Shown one piece after another: positions 35,794 to 44,991 of a stretch of 64,000 nucleotides of DNA. Origin of the DNA: Synechococcus sp. HK05 (lineage in GTDB: Bacteria > Cyanobacteriota > Cyanobacteriia > PCC-6307 > Cyanobiaceae); NCBI RefSeq assembly GCF_019104765.1, contig NZ_JAHRXJ010000009.1:124001-188000 (forward strand), written 5' to 3'. How positions within the stretch are numbered: position 1 is the first letter of the stretch; every line of letters begins with the position of its first letter. A model generated the notes under the pieces. That model saw only the letters and a program-made list of their open reading frames with translations, had not been told where the DNA came from and ran no database searches. A program made the translations under genes and the position numbers.

Positions 35794-36165
35794 TCAGGAG
35801 GCTAGATCGGGGCGCAGGCGTGCGGCGTCGCGCAGGTAGGCATGGCGCACGGGTTGGTCGGGCTCCAGCCAGGCATGGGCCAGCAGGCGGATGCAGCGGG
35901 GCAGGTCGCCGGCGACGGCCATCTGCTGGCAATCGAGTAAGGCAACGCTGTCCCAGCCATCGCGGCGGCGGGCAATCGCCGCAGGAAACATCGCATCCAG
36001 GTCGGCCGTGACCGAGAAGGTCACCGAGAGCAGTTGGCTTCCCTGGAGCTGGTTGCGCTCCACCAAGGCATCAATCAGTTCGCTCACCGCCTCGCTGATG
36101 GCAGCGCTGGTGTTGGCCGCAGCGGTGGTGGCGCCCCGCAAGGCCCGCAGTTGGGAGGTGCTCAT
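35794..36165 (-). CDS. aroH: Chorismate mutase, AroH type
   Basis: Monofunctional AroH-class chorismate mutase of 123 aa, converting chorismate to prephenate for Phe/Tyr. It has RALRGATTAAANTSAAISEAVSELIDALVERN, VTFSVTADLDAMFPA and HAYLRDAARLRPDL, matching the Bacillus-type trimeric enzyme including the active-site arginine and glutamate-region segments. Its start overlaps the sppA stop by four bases (ATGA). Confidence 0.94.
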   Translation of the reverse strand: MSTSQLRALRGATTAAANTSAAISEAVSELIDALVERNQLQGSQLLSVTFSVTADLDAMFPAAIARRRDGWDSVALLDCQQMAVAGDLPRCIRLLAHAWLEPDQPVRHAYLRDAARLRPDLAS

Positions 36166-36974
36166 GGGCGGTACAACCAGAGGGGTTGGCCGCTCCAGGC
36201 GAGCTCCAGGTGGAGGGCTTCGCTGAGGCGGGCGAACAGGTTGCGGCCAGGGATCATCCCGGCCAGGCCTTTCTTCGGCTGTCCGAAGTTGATCGGCCTG
36301 GTGGTCTCTTCATCGAGGTCGGCTAGTTCACAGGCCAAGCGGCGGGCGCTGTCCTCATCACCCAGTTGATCCACCAGTCCCAGCTCAAGAGCCTGGGCGC
36401 CGCTGAACACGCGCCCATCGGCAAAGCCGCGCACGGCGCTCTCCTCCAGCCCCCGGCCCTCAGCCACGGCGTTCACGAATTGGCCGTAGCTCGAGTCGAT
36501 CAGGTCTTGCAGCAGCTGCCTCTCACCAGCGGTGAGGGCACGATCCGGCGAGAGAATGTCTTTATACAACCCGCTTTTCACGGTTTCAAACTGCACGCCG
36601 ATGCGCTCAAGCAGCCGCGAGAGGTTGTTGCCCCGCAGGATCACGCCGATCGAGCCGGTGATCGAGCCGGCATTGGCCACGATTTTTTCGGCCGCCACCC
36701 CCACGTACACCCCGCCGGAGGCCGAGATGTTGCCGAAGCTGGCCACCACGCGACAGCCCTTCTGGCGCAAGCGTTGAATCGCCGCATGGATTTCTTGGCT
36801 GTCACCCACGGTGCCGCCAGGGCTATCGATCCGCAGCAGCAGCGCTGGGAATTCACGCCGCTCCACCTCCCGCAGCGCTTTGAGCACCCGTTCGCGGGTG
36901 CCGGAGGCAATCGCCCCTTCGATGGCGATACGCGCCAATTTGCGGCGGGATTTGCGGCGCCAGGGCCAGACCAT
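36162..36974 (-). CDS. sppA: Signal peptide peptidase SppA (short form)
   Basis: Peptidase of 270 aa of the S49 family. The catalytic serine region is NISASGGVYVGVAAEKIVAN (about residues 83-102) and the lysine region is VKSGLYKDILSPDRALTAGER (~135-155); LLRIDSPGGTVGDSQEI is the third conserved block. The short form lacks the second repeat of E. coli SppA and shows no clear N-terminal membrane helix; basic RRKSRRKLARIAI starts the chain. Likely co-transcribed with aroH. Confidence 0.93.
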   Translation of the reverse strand: MVWPWRRKSRRKLARIAIEGAIASGTRERVLKALREVERREFPALLLRIDSPGGTVGDSQEIHAAIQRLRQKGCRVVASFGNISASGGVYVGVAAEKIVANAGSITGSIGVILRGNNLSRLLERIGVQFETVKSGLYKDILSPDRALTAGERQLLQDLIDSSYGQFVNAVAEGRGLEESAVRGFADGRVFSGAQALELGLVDQLGDEDSARRLACELADLDEETTRPINFGQPKKGLAGMIPGRNLFARLSEALHLELAWSGQPLWLYRP

Positions 36975-37024
36975 CGAGGCGGTGTGCAGTGGCTGGATCT
37001 TAAAAAGGAGCCTGTGGGCTGCTG

Positions 37025-37987
37025 GTGCGGGTGAAGGTGCGCTGGCTGCTGATGGTGTTGCCGTTTGCCCTCTGGGGCACGGCGATGGCGGCCATGAAGC
37101 CGTTGCTGGCGGAGGCTGGGCCCCTCACCCTGGCCTGGATGCGTTTGCTGCCTGCCGGGGGCGTGGTGTTGCTGGCGGCGGGGCTCTGGCGCGGGCAGTG
37201 GCGTGTGGATCGGCGCGATTGGGGGTGGCTGCTGCTGTTTGCCCTGGTGGACGCCACGGCGTTTCAGGGGCTGCTGGCCAGGGGGTTGGTTGGCACCGGC
37301 GCGGGTCTGGGATCGGTGTTGATCGATTCCCAGCCCTTGCTCGTGGCCCTGCTGGCCCGCAGCCTGTTTGGAGAGGCGATCAATCCAGTGGGCTGGCTGG
37401 GGTTGCTGGTGGGTTTGCTCGGCATCCTTTGCCTGGGGTTGCCGGCTCCGCTGCTGCGCCAATGGTGGCTGATGGGGCCGGAGTCTCTGGGTGACCAGGC
37501 CTGGAGCCATGGCGAGCTGTGGATGCTGGCGGCTGCCCTGGCCATGGCTGTGGGCACGGTGATCAGTCGCTACGCCTGCCGCCACAGCGATGCGGTGGCC
37601 GTCACCGGTTGGCACATGGTGTTGGGTGGCCTGCCGTTGCTGGCCGGATCGGCCCTGCTGCCGGTGTTCAGGGCGGACGTTCCGCCGTTTTGGCCCCACT
37701 GGTCCCTGTTGCAGTGGGGGCTGATGGCTTACGCCGCCTTGCTGGGCAGTGCTGTGGCCTATGGCCTGTTTTTCTGGTTCGCCAACCACGGCGATCTCAC
37801 GAGCTTCACCTCGCTCACCTTCCTCACGCCAGTGTTCGCCTTGCTGTGCGGGGTGGTGCTGCTGGAGGAGCAGCTGCAGCCTTTGCAGTGGCTGGGGGCT
37901 GCTCTGGCCCTGGTGAGCGTGGTGCTGATCAACCGCCGTGCGCTGCTGTGGCACCCCGGTGGGGCGGCGGCTGAGGTGGTGCCATGA
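37025..37987 (+). CDS. EamA/DMT-family transporter
   Basis: Membrane protein of 320 aa with two EamA repeats and about ten hydrophobic helices. The first repeat starts WLLMVLPFALWGTAMAAMKPLL, the second around ELWMLAAALAMAVGTVISRYA, ending in the SLTFLTPVFALLCGVVLLEEQLQPLQWLGAALALVSVVL block typical of the family. Substrate unknown (metabolite exporter class). GTG start at 37025; the stop overlaps the glycosyltransferase ATG by four bases. Confidence 0.9.
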   Translation: MRVKVRWLLMVLPFALWGTAMAAMKPLLAEAGPLTLAWMRLLPAGGVVLLAAGLWRGQWRVDRRDWGWLLLFALVDATAFQGLLARGLVGTGAGLGSVLIDSQPLLVALLARSLFGEAINPVGWLGLLVGLLGILCLGLPAPLLRQWWLMGPESLGDQAWSHGELWMLAAALAMAVGTVISRYACRHSDAVAVTGWHMVLGGLPLLAGSALLPVFRADVPPFWPHWSLLQWGLMAYAALLGSAVAYGLFFWFANHGDLTSFTSLTFLTPVFALLCGVVLLEEQLQPLQWLGAALALVSVVLINRRALLWHPGGAAAEVVP

Positions 37988-39060
37988 ACCTGTTGGTGGT
38001 GGCCACCGCTCTGGGGCCTTTGGGCAGCGGCCGCGGCGGTGGCGTGGAGCTCACCCTTGCTGGCCTGGTGGCCGGGCTGCTGCAGCGGGGGCATCGGATC
38101 ACGGTGCTCGCGGCTGAGGGGTCTCAGCTGCCAGGTGATGGCGCAGCCGCAGAGCTCTGGAGCTGCGCTGGCACGCCGCAGCCGAGCGTGCAGCACCAAG
38201 GCCGTGAGGCGTTGATCACCATGCCGGCGGATGCGTTGCTGGCTCGTTTTTGGCGGCGCGTCCTCGCTGAGGCGCCGGCGGCGGGGTTTGATGCGGTGCT
38301 CAACCTCGGCTACGACTGGCTTCCGTTTTGGCTCACCCCCACGGCGCCGCTGCCGCTGTTTCACCTGGTGAGCATGGGTTCGGTGAATGCCGCGATGGAT
38401 GGGGTGATCGCGGAGGTGGCGGCCTGGGATCAACGGCGGCTCGCCTTTCACACGGCGGCTCAAGCTGCGGATTTCGCCCTTGTGCAGCCGCCTGTGCTGC
38501 TGGGCAATGGCTTTGATCTGAGTGCCTACCGGTTTTGCGAGCAGCCCGAAGCGCTGCTCGGCTGGGTAGGACGAGTCGCACCCGAGAAGGGGCTAGAGGA
38601 TGCGGCCGCTGCAGCGGCGCGCTGCGGCTTGCCCCTGGCGGTGTGGGGTCTGGTGGAAGACGAGGCCTATGCCGCTGCTGTTCAGGCCTCGGTGCCGGCG
38701 GGCACGCTGCAGTGGCGGGGATTTTTGCCCACGGCGCAGTTGCAGGCCGCGCTGGGCCATTGCAGGGCGCTGCTCAACACGCCGAAGTGGAACGAGGCCT
38801 ACGGAAATGTTGTTGTGGAGGCGATGGCCTGCGGTGTGCCGGTGGTGGCCTATCGGCGTGGTGGCCCCGGCGAATTGGTGCAGCCCGGTGAGAACGGCTT
38901 CCTGGTGGAGCCTGACGACGTCGCGGCCCTGGCCGATGCCGTCGGCCAGGTGGATCGAATCGATCGCCGCGCCTGCCGTCAGTGGGTGGAGCGCCATGCG
39001 TCGCGGGCGGTGCTGGCGGAGCGGATTGAGGCCTGGGTGGGGCAGGCGCTGCAGCCGTAA
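37984..39060 (+). CDS. GT4-family glycosyltransferase
   Basis: GT-B fold protein of 358 aa. The N-terminus has GRGGGVELTLAGLVAGLLQRGH, the C-terminal donor domain GWVGRVAPEKGLEDA, and the GT4 signature EAYGNVVVEAMACGVPVVAYRRGGPGELV (about residues 270-298) with the EX7E-type glutamates. Acceptor and sugar are unknown; envelope polysaccharide or glycolipid synthesis is likely. It is translationally coupled to the transporter (ATGA) and followed by a GT39 gene. Confidence 0.9.
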   Translation: MNLLVVATALGPLGSGRGGGVELTLAGLVAGLLQRGHRITVLAAEGSQLPGDGAAAELWSCAGTPQPSVQHQGREALITMPADALLARFWRRVLAEAPAAGFDAVLNLGYDWLPFWLTPTAPLPLFHLVSMGSVNAAMDGVIAEVAAWDQRRLAFHTAAQAADFALVQPPVLLGNGFDLSAYRFCEQPEALLGWVGRVAPEKGLEDAAAAAARCGLPLAVWGLVEDEAYAAAVQASVPAGTLQWRGFLPTAQLQAALGHCRALLNTPKWNEAYGNVVVEAMACGVPVVAYRRGGPGELVQPGENGFLVEPDDVAALADAVGQVDRIDRRACRQWVERHASRAVLAERIEAWVGQALQP

Positions 39061-39094
39061 GCGATAACGTCGAGCCTGACGCAGCTCGCCCCTG

Positions 39095-40885
39095 GTGCCC
39101 CGCAGGTTCGTGTTGCCCTTGGTGCTGATCTGCGGCCTGGCGTTGTTTGTGTGGGGGCTGGGCAGCACCGGCCTGGTGGATGAAACCCCGCCCCTGTTTG
39201 CAGCCTCCGCCCGGGCGATGGCCCGCACCGGCGATTGGCTGATTCCGCGGGTGAACGGCTTGCCTCGCTACGACAAGCCGCCCCTGGTGTATTGGCTGAT
39301 GGGGCTGATTTATGCCCTGCCGGCCCATGACCAATGGGACCCTCTGGGCACCTGGGCGGCCCGGCTGCCTTCGGCCCTATCCAGTGTGGGCCTGATGCTC
39401 GCGATGGCTGCGGCCCTCGTGCGCTGGCCGCAGCCGCTTCCCAGCGGCCGCCTGCCGGCTTCCTCCCAGCAGGCGATCACAGCGGTGTGTGCGGCGCTCG
39501 CCTTTGCTCTATCGCCGCTGGTGCTGCTCTGGAGCCGGATCGCCGTGAGCGACGCCTTGCTCACCGGTTTGCTGGGGGGTGTGCTGGTGTTGTTGTGGCG
39601 TTGCTATGCCGGCGGCGGCCGCCCTTGGTGGGCCTGGATTCTGTTGGGTCTGGCGGTGCTGGCCAAGGGCCCGGTGGCTGTGGTGTTGGCGGGCATGACC
39701 CTGGTGGGCTTTGGCCTGTGGCAGCGGGATCTGGCGGGCCTGACCGCTCGGCTGCGCCCCTGGCCAGGCCTTGGCCTCACCGCCTTGGTGGCCTTGCCCT
39801 GGTATGGGCTGGCGGCCCTGGTGGAAGGGCAACCGTTCATTCAGAGCTTTTTCGGCTATCACAACCTGCAGCGCTTCACCGGGGTGGTGAATAACCACCT
39901 GCAGCCTTGGTGGTTTTTCCTACCGGTGATGGCGGTGGCCTCCTTGCCGTTCACGCCGCTGTTGCTGGCGGGGCTGGTGGGGGCTGTGCAAAGCCGCAAC
40001 GTGAGTCAGCCGCCGGAGCATTCGCTGCAGCGCTTTGCTACCTGCTGGCTACTGGCGGTGCTGCTGTTTTTCACCTTGGCGGCCACGAAGCTGCCGAGCT
40101 ATTGGATTCCGGCGACGCCAGCGGCGGGCCTTTTGATCGCCCTGGCCGCGCAGCAGCGTCCGGGGCGTTGGCTGATGGCCAGCACCTTGTTGTTGCAGGG
40201 GGTGTTGGCGGCGGGCCTGGCGGCCTCGAACCGTTGGGTGCCCCTGATCCATGAACCAGAACTCCCCACCCTGCCGGCGGAGCTCCTGGCGAGTGGGTTG
40301 CTCAGCCGTGCGGCGGCCTGCTTCGGTGTCGCTGTGTTGGCAGGCCTGATTCTCTGGTGGGCGAAGGCCCCTTGGGCGCGTGGCTGGTTGCTGGCGCAGC
40401 AGCTGGCGGTGGTGGCTTTTGCCGTGTCGGCCCTGCAGCCGTTGGTGGTCTTCGGGGATCGTTTGCGCCAGGCTCCGCTGCGCCGCCTGGCGGCGGCGGT
40501 GCAACAGCAGCACCGCCCTGGAGAACCCCTGGCGATGGTGGGGATCCTGAAGCCCTCGCTGCACTTCTACGCCAACCAGGTGGTGATCTACGAGGGGGTG
40601 CAGCCCAACGGTCCGCTCAACCTCAACGACCGGCTGTTGCAGGAGCGTCGCCGCGGGCAGACCCCCTCCCCGCCCGTTCCCGGCAGCTCTGTTTTGCTGG
40701 TGATCGATCAACGCACTGCCCAGCTGCCCCACTGGCGCGGCTTGCGTCATCAGGCCCTGGCCTCCGAAGGGTTGTTTGATCTCTGGCGGGTGCCGCGTCA
40801 GGCCCTCGATCAGTGGGCCGACCAGCTCAAGCGCTCCGACGCACCTCCGGCGGATTGGCAGCAGCCCCGGCCCGAGCGCTATTGA
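39095..40885 (+). CDS. ArnT/PMT-like glycosyltransferase (GT39/GT83)
   Basis: Polytopic membrane protein of 596 aa with ~12 hydrophobic helices and a C-terminal globular part. The first exported loop has the catalytic acidic residue in GLVDETPPLFAASARAM and the YDKPPLVYWLMG motif of the ArnT/PMT family, which transfers sugars from polyprenyl-phosphate donors. The acceptor is unknown. GTG start at 39095. The 3' end overlaps the DUF721 gene by 7 bases in convergent orientation. Confidence 0.9.
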   Translation: MPRRFVLPLVLICGLALFVWGLGSTGLVDETPPLFAASARAMARTGDWLIPRVNGLPRYDKPPLVYWLMGLIYALPAHDQWDPLGTWAARLPSALSSVGLMLAMAAALVRWPQPLPSGRLPASSQQAITAVCAALAFALSPLVLLWSRIAVSDALLTGLLGGVLVLLWRCYAGGGRPWWAWILLGLAVLAKGPVAVVLAGMTLVGFGLWQRDLAGLTARLRPWPGLGLTALVALPWYGLAALVEGQPFIQSFFGYHNLQRFTGVVNNHLQPWWFFLPVMAVASLPFTPLLLAGLVGAVQSRNVSQPPEHSLQRFATCWLLAVLLFFTLAATKLPSYWIPATPAAGLLIALAAQQRPGRWLMASTLLLQGVLAAGLAASNRWVPLIHEPELPTLPAELLASGLLSRAAACFGVAVLAGLILWWAKAPWARGWLLAQQLAVVAFAVSALQPLVVFGDRLRQAPLRRLAAAVQQQHRPGEPLAMVGILKPSLHFYANQVVIYEGVQPNGPLNLNDRLLQERRRGQTPSPPVPGSSVLLVIDQRTAQLPHWRGLRHQALASEGLFDLWRVPRQALDQWADQLKRSDAPPADWQQPRPERY

Positions 40886-41418
40886 TCGCTGGCGGGGGTG
40901 CCCATGGCCACGCCGTTGTCCATCCGTTCCCGCTGGCAGAAGCTGCAGTGCCCCCAGCGCTGCAATTCACCGGCAGGTGCTGGCCGCTGACAGCAGGGGC
41001 AGTTGGCCATGCCGAAAACATCCACACGGCTCGGATGGTGCGCCCACACCTGGGCCTCTTCGTCGCTGCCGAAGGGCGGCAGGGGGGAGGGTTGGTGCTG
41101 CTGCAGCACCAGATCCTTCACAGAAAAACCAGCGCCGCGCAGGGCGCCCAGCAGGCGGTGTTTGTTGAAGCGCAGTGCTTGCAACCATTGGGGATGGCTC
41201 GCACCCACCACCAGCCGTCCGCCCTGCAGGCGCAGGGGGCGGCAATGGGGGGCCAGCTGGGCTCCGGCGATCCCAGGCCAGGCCTGCCAGAGGGCGGCGA
41301 GGTTCTCGTCGCGGCGCCAGTGCTCCTGCAACTGGCGCAGGCAGGTTTGCAGACGGGTGGCTGGCGCCGGCGCTGAGGGCACCAGGAAGGAGAGATTGCC
41401 AACGGTGCGCGGCTGCAT
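40879..41418 (-). CDS. DUF721 (DciA-like) protein with C-terminal zinc ribbon
   Basis: Protein of 179 aa. The DUF721 region covers LRQLQEHWRRDENLAALWQAWPGIAGAQLAPHCRPLRLQGGRLVVGASHPQWLQALRFNK; members include DciA, a helicase-loading factor in bacteria lacking DnaC. A C-terminal module has NCPCCQRP and HCSFCQRE, a four-cysteine zinc-ribbon pattern. ATG at 41418 (MQPRTVGNLSFLVP) is preferred over the longer frame. A replication role is inferred from the family. Confidence 0.85.
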   Translation of the reverse strand: MQPRTVGNLSFLVPSAPAPATRLQTCLRQLQEHWRRDENLAALWQAWPGIAGAQLAPHCRPLRLQGGRLVVGASHPQWLQALRFNKHRLLGALRGAGFSVKDLVLQQHQPSPLPPFGSDEEAQVWAHHPSRVDVFGMANCPCCQRPAPAGELQRWGHCSFCQRERMDNGVAMGTPASDQ

Positions 41419-41428
41419 GAGATCTGCT

Positions 41429-42556
41429 TCAGCGGGCGGTGGTGAGCTTCTGGATCGGGTGAGTGCTGTCGAGGTCTGGAGCCGGATAGAGGGTGGTGCA
41501 GTTGAAGGCGAAGTCACCGCCGGCTTTCTTCACGATGTCGGCGATTTCCAGGAAGATTTTCTGCTGCACGTGTAGATACTCCCGCCACACCGTTGTGCGG
41601 GTGAAGCAGTACACCAGCATGTTGATCGAAGAGCCGGCCCACTCATCGAAGCTCACCAGAATCATCTGCCGGTTGTCGATATCCGGATGGTTCTCCAGGA
41701 GATGCTGCACCGCTTCGGTGATGGCCTGCATGCGTGGGAGATCCTCGTAGCGCAGGCCGATGCTGGCCTTGATGCGCCGGTTGTACATGCGCCCGGGATT
41801 CTCAATCGGTGTGGTGGCAAAGACCGAATTGGGAATCGAGAGTGGCCGGCGGTCGAGGGTCACGATTCGGGTGTGATACCAGCCGATGCGCTCCACGGTG
41901 CCCTGCAACGTGGACGTTTCCACGCCTGACCAGATCGGTAGCTGAATCCAGTCGCCCACTGAGAAAGGGCGGGTGAAATAGAGCATCAGGCCGGAGAGAA
42001 AGTTCTGTGACACCTGCTGGGTGCCGAAGCCGATGCCGATGCCGGCCCCGCCGAGCATCGTGGCCACGGCGGTGGTGGACACGCCGAAGGTGACCATCAG
42101 CGCTGCCACTGTGATGACCACCACGCCAATGGAGAGCAGCCGATCCAGGAGGCTGGTGACCATGGCGCGCTCACCGGGATCGTCGACCCCCAGCCAGCGC
42201 TGCACGTGATCGGTGTGCAGCAGCATCTGCCCTGCATCGATGCTGGCCCAGCCCACGGCGATCAGGATCAGTGCCGTTGAGGTTTCCAATCCTTTGAGCG
42301 GCATCAGGGCCGGGGCGGCTCCGCTCATGGCGTGGGCTAGCCAACCCAGGTAGAGCGCCGCACTAAGACCGGTGATCAGCGGTCGCCGCAGGGTGGCTGC
42401 CAGACGCGGCACCAGTGGCCGCACATGCCTGCCGTAGCGCTCCGCGAACTTCAGCACCAGCCAAAGGGCTAGCAGCAGGCCGGTTCCCACCAGAAGCCCT
42501 TCGTTGCTCTGGAAGAAATCAACGTCGCTTAGGAGACGCTGGCGTGCATCGGACAT
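41429..42556 (-). CDS. MscS-type mechanosensitive ion channel
   Basis: Protein of 375 aa with about four N-terminal membrane segments before the MscS core: GGAGIGIGFGTQQVSQNFLSGLMLYFTRPFSVGDWI, with TM3 glycine/alanine packing, then the beta domain (VERIGWYHTRIVTLDRRPLSIPNSVF) and the vestibule. It releases solutes on hypo-osmotic shock. The extra N-terminal helices compared with E. coli MscS (three) are common in cyanobacteria. Confidence 0.92.
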   Translation of the reverse strand: MSDARQRLLSDVDFFQSNEGLLVGTGLLLALWLVLKFAERYGRHVRPLVPRLAATLRRPLITGLSAALYLGWLAHAMSGAAPALMPLKGLETSTALILIAVGWASIDAGQMLLHTDHVQRWLGVDDPGERAMVTSLLDRLLSIGVVVITVAALMVTFGVSTTAVATMLGGAGIGIGFGTQQVSQNFLSGLMLYFTRPFSVGDWIQLPIWSGVETSTLQGTVERIGWYHTRIVTLDRRPLSIPNSVFATTPIENPGRMYNRRIKASIGLRYEDLPRMQAITEAVQHLLENHPDIDNRQMILVSFDEWAGSSINMLVYCFTRTTVWREYLHVQQKIFLEIADIVKKAGGDFAFNCTTLYPAPDLDSTHPIQKLTTAR

Positions 42557-42663
42557 CAGCGATCAGGGATCAGGGGCCACCGTAAGGCCGCCCAAAGGAG
42601 GCTGAATTCAGGTGGCTGCTTTCGATAACCTGGCGCCACGGCTTCTGTTCCTGCAGCACATTT

Positions 42664-43431
42664 ATGGGCTTCTTTGATCGCCTCGGCCGTCTGGTGCGCG
42701 CCAACGCCAACGCGGCGGTGGGAGCGATGGAGGATCCCGCCAAGATCCTGGATCAGTCGGTGGCCGACATGCAGGCCGACCTGGTGAAGCTCCGGCAAGC
42801 CGTGGCTACCGCCATCGCCAGCCAGAAACGCATTCAGAACCAGGCTGAGCAGGCCGAAGCCCAGGCGAAAACCTGGTATGAGCGTGCCGAACTGGCCCTC
42901 AAAAAGGGCGAGGAAGACCTCGCACGCGAGGCCTTGGGCCGCCGCAAAACCTGCCAGGACACCGCCACAGCCCTGAACACTCAGCTCCAGAGCCAGGCCG
43001 GCCAGGTGGAGCAGCTCAAACAGAGCTTGGTGAAGCTCGAAAGCAAGATCGCCGAGGCCAAAACCAAAAAAGACATGCTCAAGGCCCGGGCCCAGGCGGC
43101 CCAGGCCCAGGAGCAGCTGCAGAGCGCCGTGGGCAACCTCGGCACCAACAGTTCCATGGCGGCCTTTGAGCGCATGGAAGAAAAGGTGGAGGCACTGGAG
43201 GCCCGTAGCCAGGCCGCCGCTGAGCTGGCCGGTGCCGATCTTGAGAGCCAGTTCGCCGCACTGGAGGGCGCCCCTGAGGTGGACGACGAACTGGCGGCTC
43301 TCAAAGGCAAGCTGGCCGGCTCCGCCCCTGCGGCCGCCCTGCCGGAGGCCGGTGGTGCTGTGCAGGCGGTGAAAGTGGAAGAGGTGGATGCCGAGCTCGA
43401 GGAGCTCAAGCGCTCGATCGACAAGCTCTGA
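42664..43431 (+). CDS. PspA/IM30 (Vipp1-like) membrane-remodelling protein
   Basis: Protein of 255 aa, nearly all alpha-helical coiled coil. It begins MGFFDRLGRLVRANANAAVGAMEDP, the membrane-binding amphipathic helix, and ends VKVEEVDAELEELKRSIDKL, a C-terminal extension after a linker. The C-terminal helix is the feature that separates Vipp1 from PspA, so Vipp1 is likely, with roles in thylakoid biogenesis and membrane stress. There is no PspB/PspC gene nearby. Confidence 0.9.
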   Translation: MGFFDRLGRLVRANANAAVGAMEDPAKILDQSVADMQADLVKLRQAVATAIASQKRIQNQAEQAEAQAKTWYERAELALKKGEEDLAREALGRRKTCQDTATALNTQLQSQAGQVEQLKQSLVKLESKIAEAKTKKDMLKARAQAAQAQEQLQSAVGNLGTNSSMAAFERMEEKVEALEARSQAAAELAGADLESQFAALEGAPEVDDELAALKGKLAGSAPAAALPEAGGAVQAVKVEEVDAELEELKRSIDKL

Positions 43432-43463
43432 TCCATACAATCGCCGCAGCGTTGCCTGCTGCC

Positions 43464-43784
43464 GTGTCTGTTCTGCACCTCACCGATGCCAACTTCCAGG
43501 CCGAGGTGCTGGATGCCGCTATGCCGGTGCTCGTGGATGTATGGGCTGAGTGGTGCGGCCCCTGCCGCCTGATGGCCCCGATGATGGATTGGGCAGCTGC
43601 TGAATATGCCGGCCGTTTGGCTGTGGGCAAGCTCGAGGCTGATCCCAACCCCACCGCCCGCGATCAGATGGGCATTCAGGGTTTGCCCACCCTGGTGATT
43701 TTCAAGAATGGCCAGGAGGTGGCGCGCCATGAGGGCGCCATGGCCAAGCCCCAACTCAAGGCTTTCCTGGATGCCAACCTCTGA
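43464..43784 (+). CDS. Thioredoxin
   Basis: Thioredoxin of about 106 aa with VDVWAEWCGPCRLMAP (active-site WCGPC) and the cis-proline segment GIQGLPTLVIFKNGQ. The GTG at 43464 (VSVLHLTDANFQ) is preferred over TTG 43452. The trx stop overlaps the start of the next aminotransferase by 14 bases. It reads as an m-type-like cyanobacterial thioredoxin, but the partner reductase is not seen here. Confidence 0.93.
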   Translation: MSVLHLTDANFQAEVLDAAMPVLVDVWAEWCGPCRLMAPMMDWAAAEYAGRLAVGKLEADPNPTARDQMGIQGLPTLVIFKNGQEVARHEGAMAKPQLKAFLDANL

Positions 43785-44991
43785 GGCGCCGGCAGCACTG
43801 CATCTCTCCGAGCGGGTTCGAGGTCTGGGCAGCGGCGTGTTCGCCCGCAACGACCAGCGCAAACAGGCTTATCGGGCGCGGGCCCAGGCGTTAGGTCTTC
43901 CGGCTCTGCTGGATCTCTCCCTTGGCTCCACCGATCTGCAACCGCCAGATCTGGCCATGGACGCCATCCGCGCCCAGCTGGGCCGGCCTGAGAGCGCCGC
44001 CTATTGCTTGCATGGCGCCACCCTGCCCTTCCGCGAGGCTGTGGCGGCCTGGGCGCAGCGGCGATTCGGGGTGGCCGTGGATCCGGAGCGGGAAGTGCTG
44101 CTGCTGGTGGGCTCCCAGGAGGGGACGGCCCATCTGCCCCTGGCGGTGCTCAACCCCGGCGATCAGGCGTTGTTGCTCGATCCCTATTACCCCTCACACC
44201 TGGGGGGACTGCAGCTGGCCTCGGCGCAGCCACGCTTGTTGAAGCTCGATCCCCAGGCCGGTTTTGCTCCGGATTTTGATCAGTTGAGCGATCACCAGTG
44301 GGATGCCCTCAAGTTGATGGTGCTCGGCTTTCCCCACAACCCAACGGCCACCACCGGTGAGCAGGCCTGGGTGGATGCTGCGGCGGAGCGGGCTGTGCGC
44401 CATGGGGTGGTGTTCGCTCACGACAACCCCTATGTGGATCTGGCCCTCGATGGGGAGGCACCGGCATTGCTGCGTTCACCACTGTGGCGCCAGTGCGGCA
44501 TTGAATTTTTCTCCTTTTCCAAGGGATGGTGCCTTGGGGGCTACCGCCTGGCTTTCGCCATCGGCGCGGAGCCGTTGATCACGGCCCTACGCCAGCTGAA
44601 GGGCGTGGTGGATTTCAACCAGAGCACAGCGCTTCAGGCCGGGGCGATCGCCGCCTTGGAGCAGGCGGCCGACTGGCCGGATCGGATCAAGCCGATTTAC
44701 CGCGAGCGTCGCGATCGGATGGCGGCGCTGTTGCAGGCGGCGGGCTGGCCGGTGCGGATCCCCTCGATGGCGCTGTATCTGTGGCTGGAGCTGCCGGAGC
44801 GGGCCCGCGCAGCCGGCCTGAATTCGGAATCGTTCTGCGCCCAGATGCTGGAGGCCACGGGCGTGTGCCTCACCCCGGGCAACGGCTTTGGCGGCGGTGG
44901 TGAGGGCTATGCGCGCTTGGCCCTGGTGCATCCGATCGAAGAGCTGGAGGCCGGCGCTCAGCGGATGGCAGCTTGGCTGGCTCAGCTCTGA
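43771..44991 (+). CDS. Class I/II aminotransferase
   Basis: PLP aminotransferase of 406 aa. It has the order LDLSLGSTDLQPP, SAAYCLHGATLPFREA, LLDPYYPSHLGG, GFPHNPTATTG, FAHDNPYVDL and the Schiff-base lysine in FFSFSKGWCLGGYRLAF (about residue 250), then the arginine of YARLALVHP. It resembles succinyl-/LL-diaminopimelate and aspartate aminotransferases; the substrate cannot be fixed by eye. ATG at 43771 lies in the end of the thioredoxin gene. Confidence 0.87.
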   Translation: MPTSEAPAALHLSERVRGLGSGVFARNDQRKQAYRARAQALGLPALLDLSLGSTDLQPPDLAMDAIRAQLGRPESAAYCLHGATLPFREAVAAWAQRRFGVAVDPEREVLLLVGSQEGTAHLPLAVLNPGDQALLLDPYYPSHLGGLQLASAQPRLLKLDPQAGFAPDFDQLSDHQWDALKLMVLGFPHNPTATTGEQAWVDAAAERAVRHGVVFAHDNPYVDLALDGEAPALLRSPLWRQCGIEFFSFSKGWCLGGYRLAFAIGAEPLITALRQLKGVVDFNQSTALQAGAIAALEQAADWPDRIKPIYRERRDRMAALLQAAGWPVRIPSMALYLWLELPERARAAGLNSESFCAQMLEATGVCLTPGNGFGGGGEGYARLALVHPIEELEAGAQRMAAWLAQL

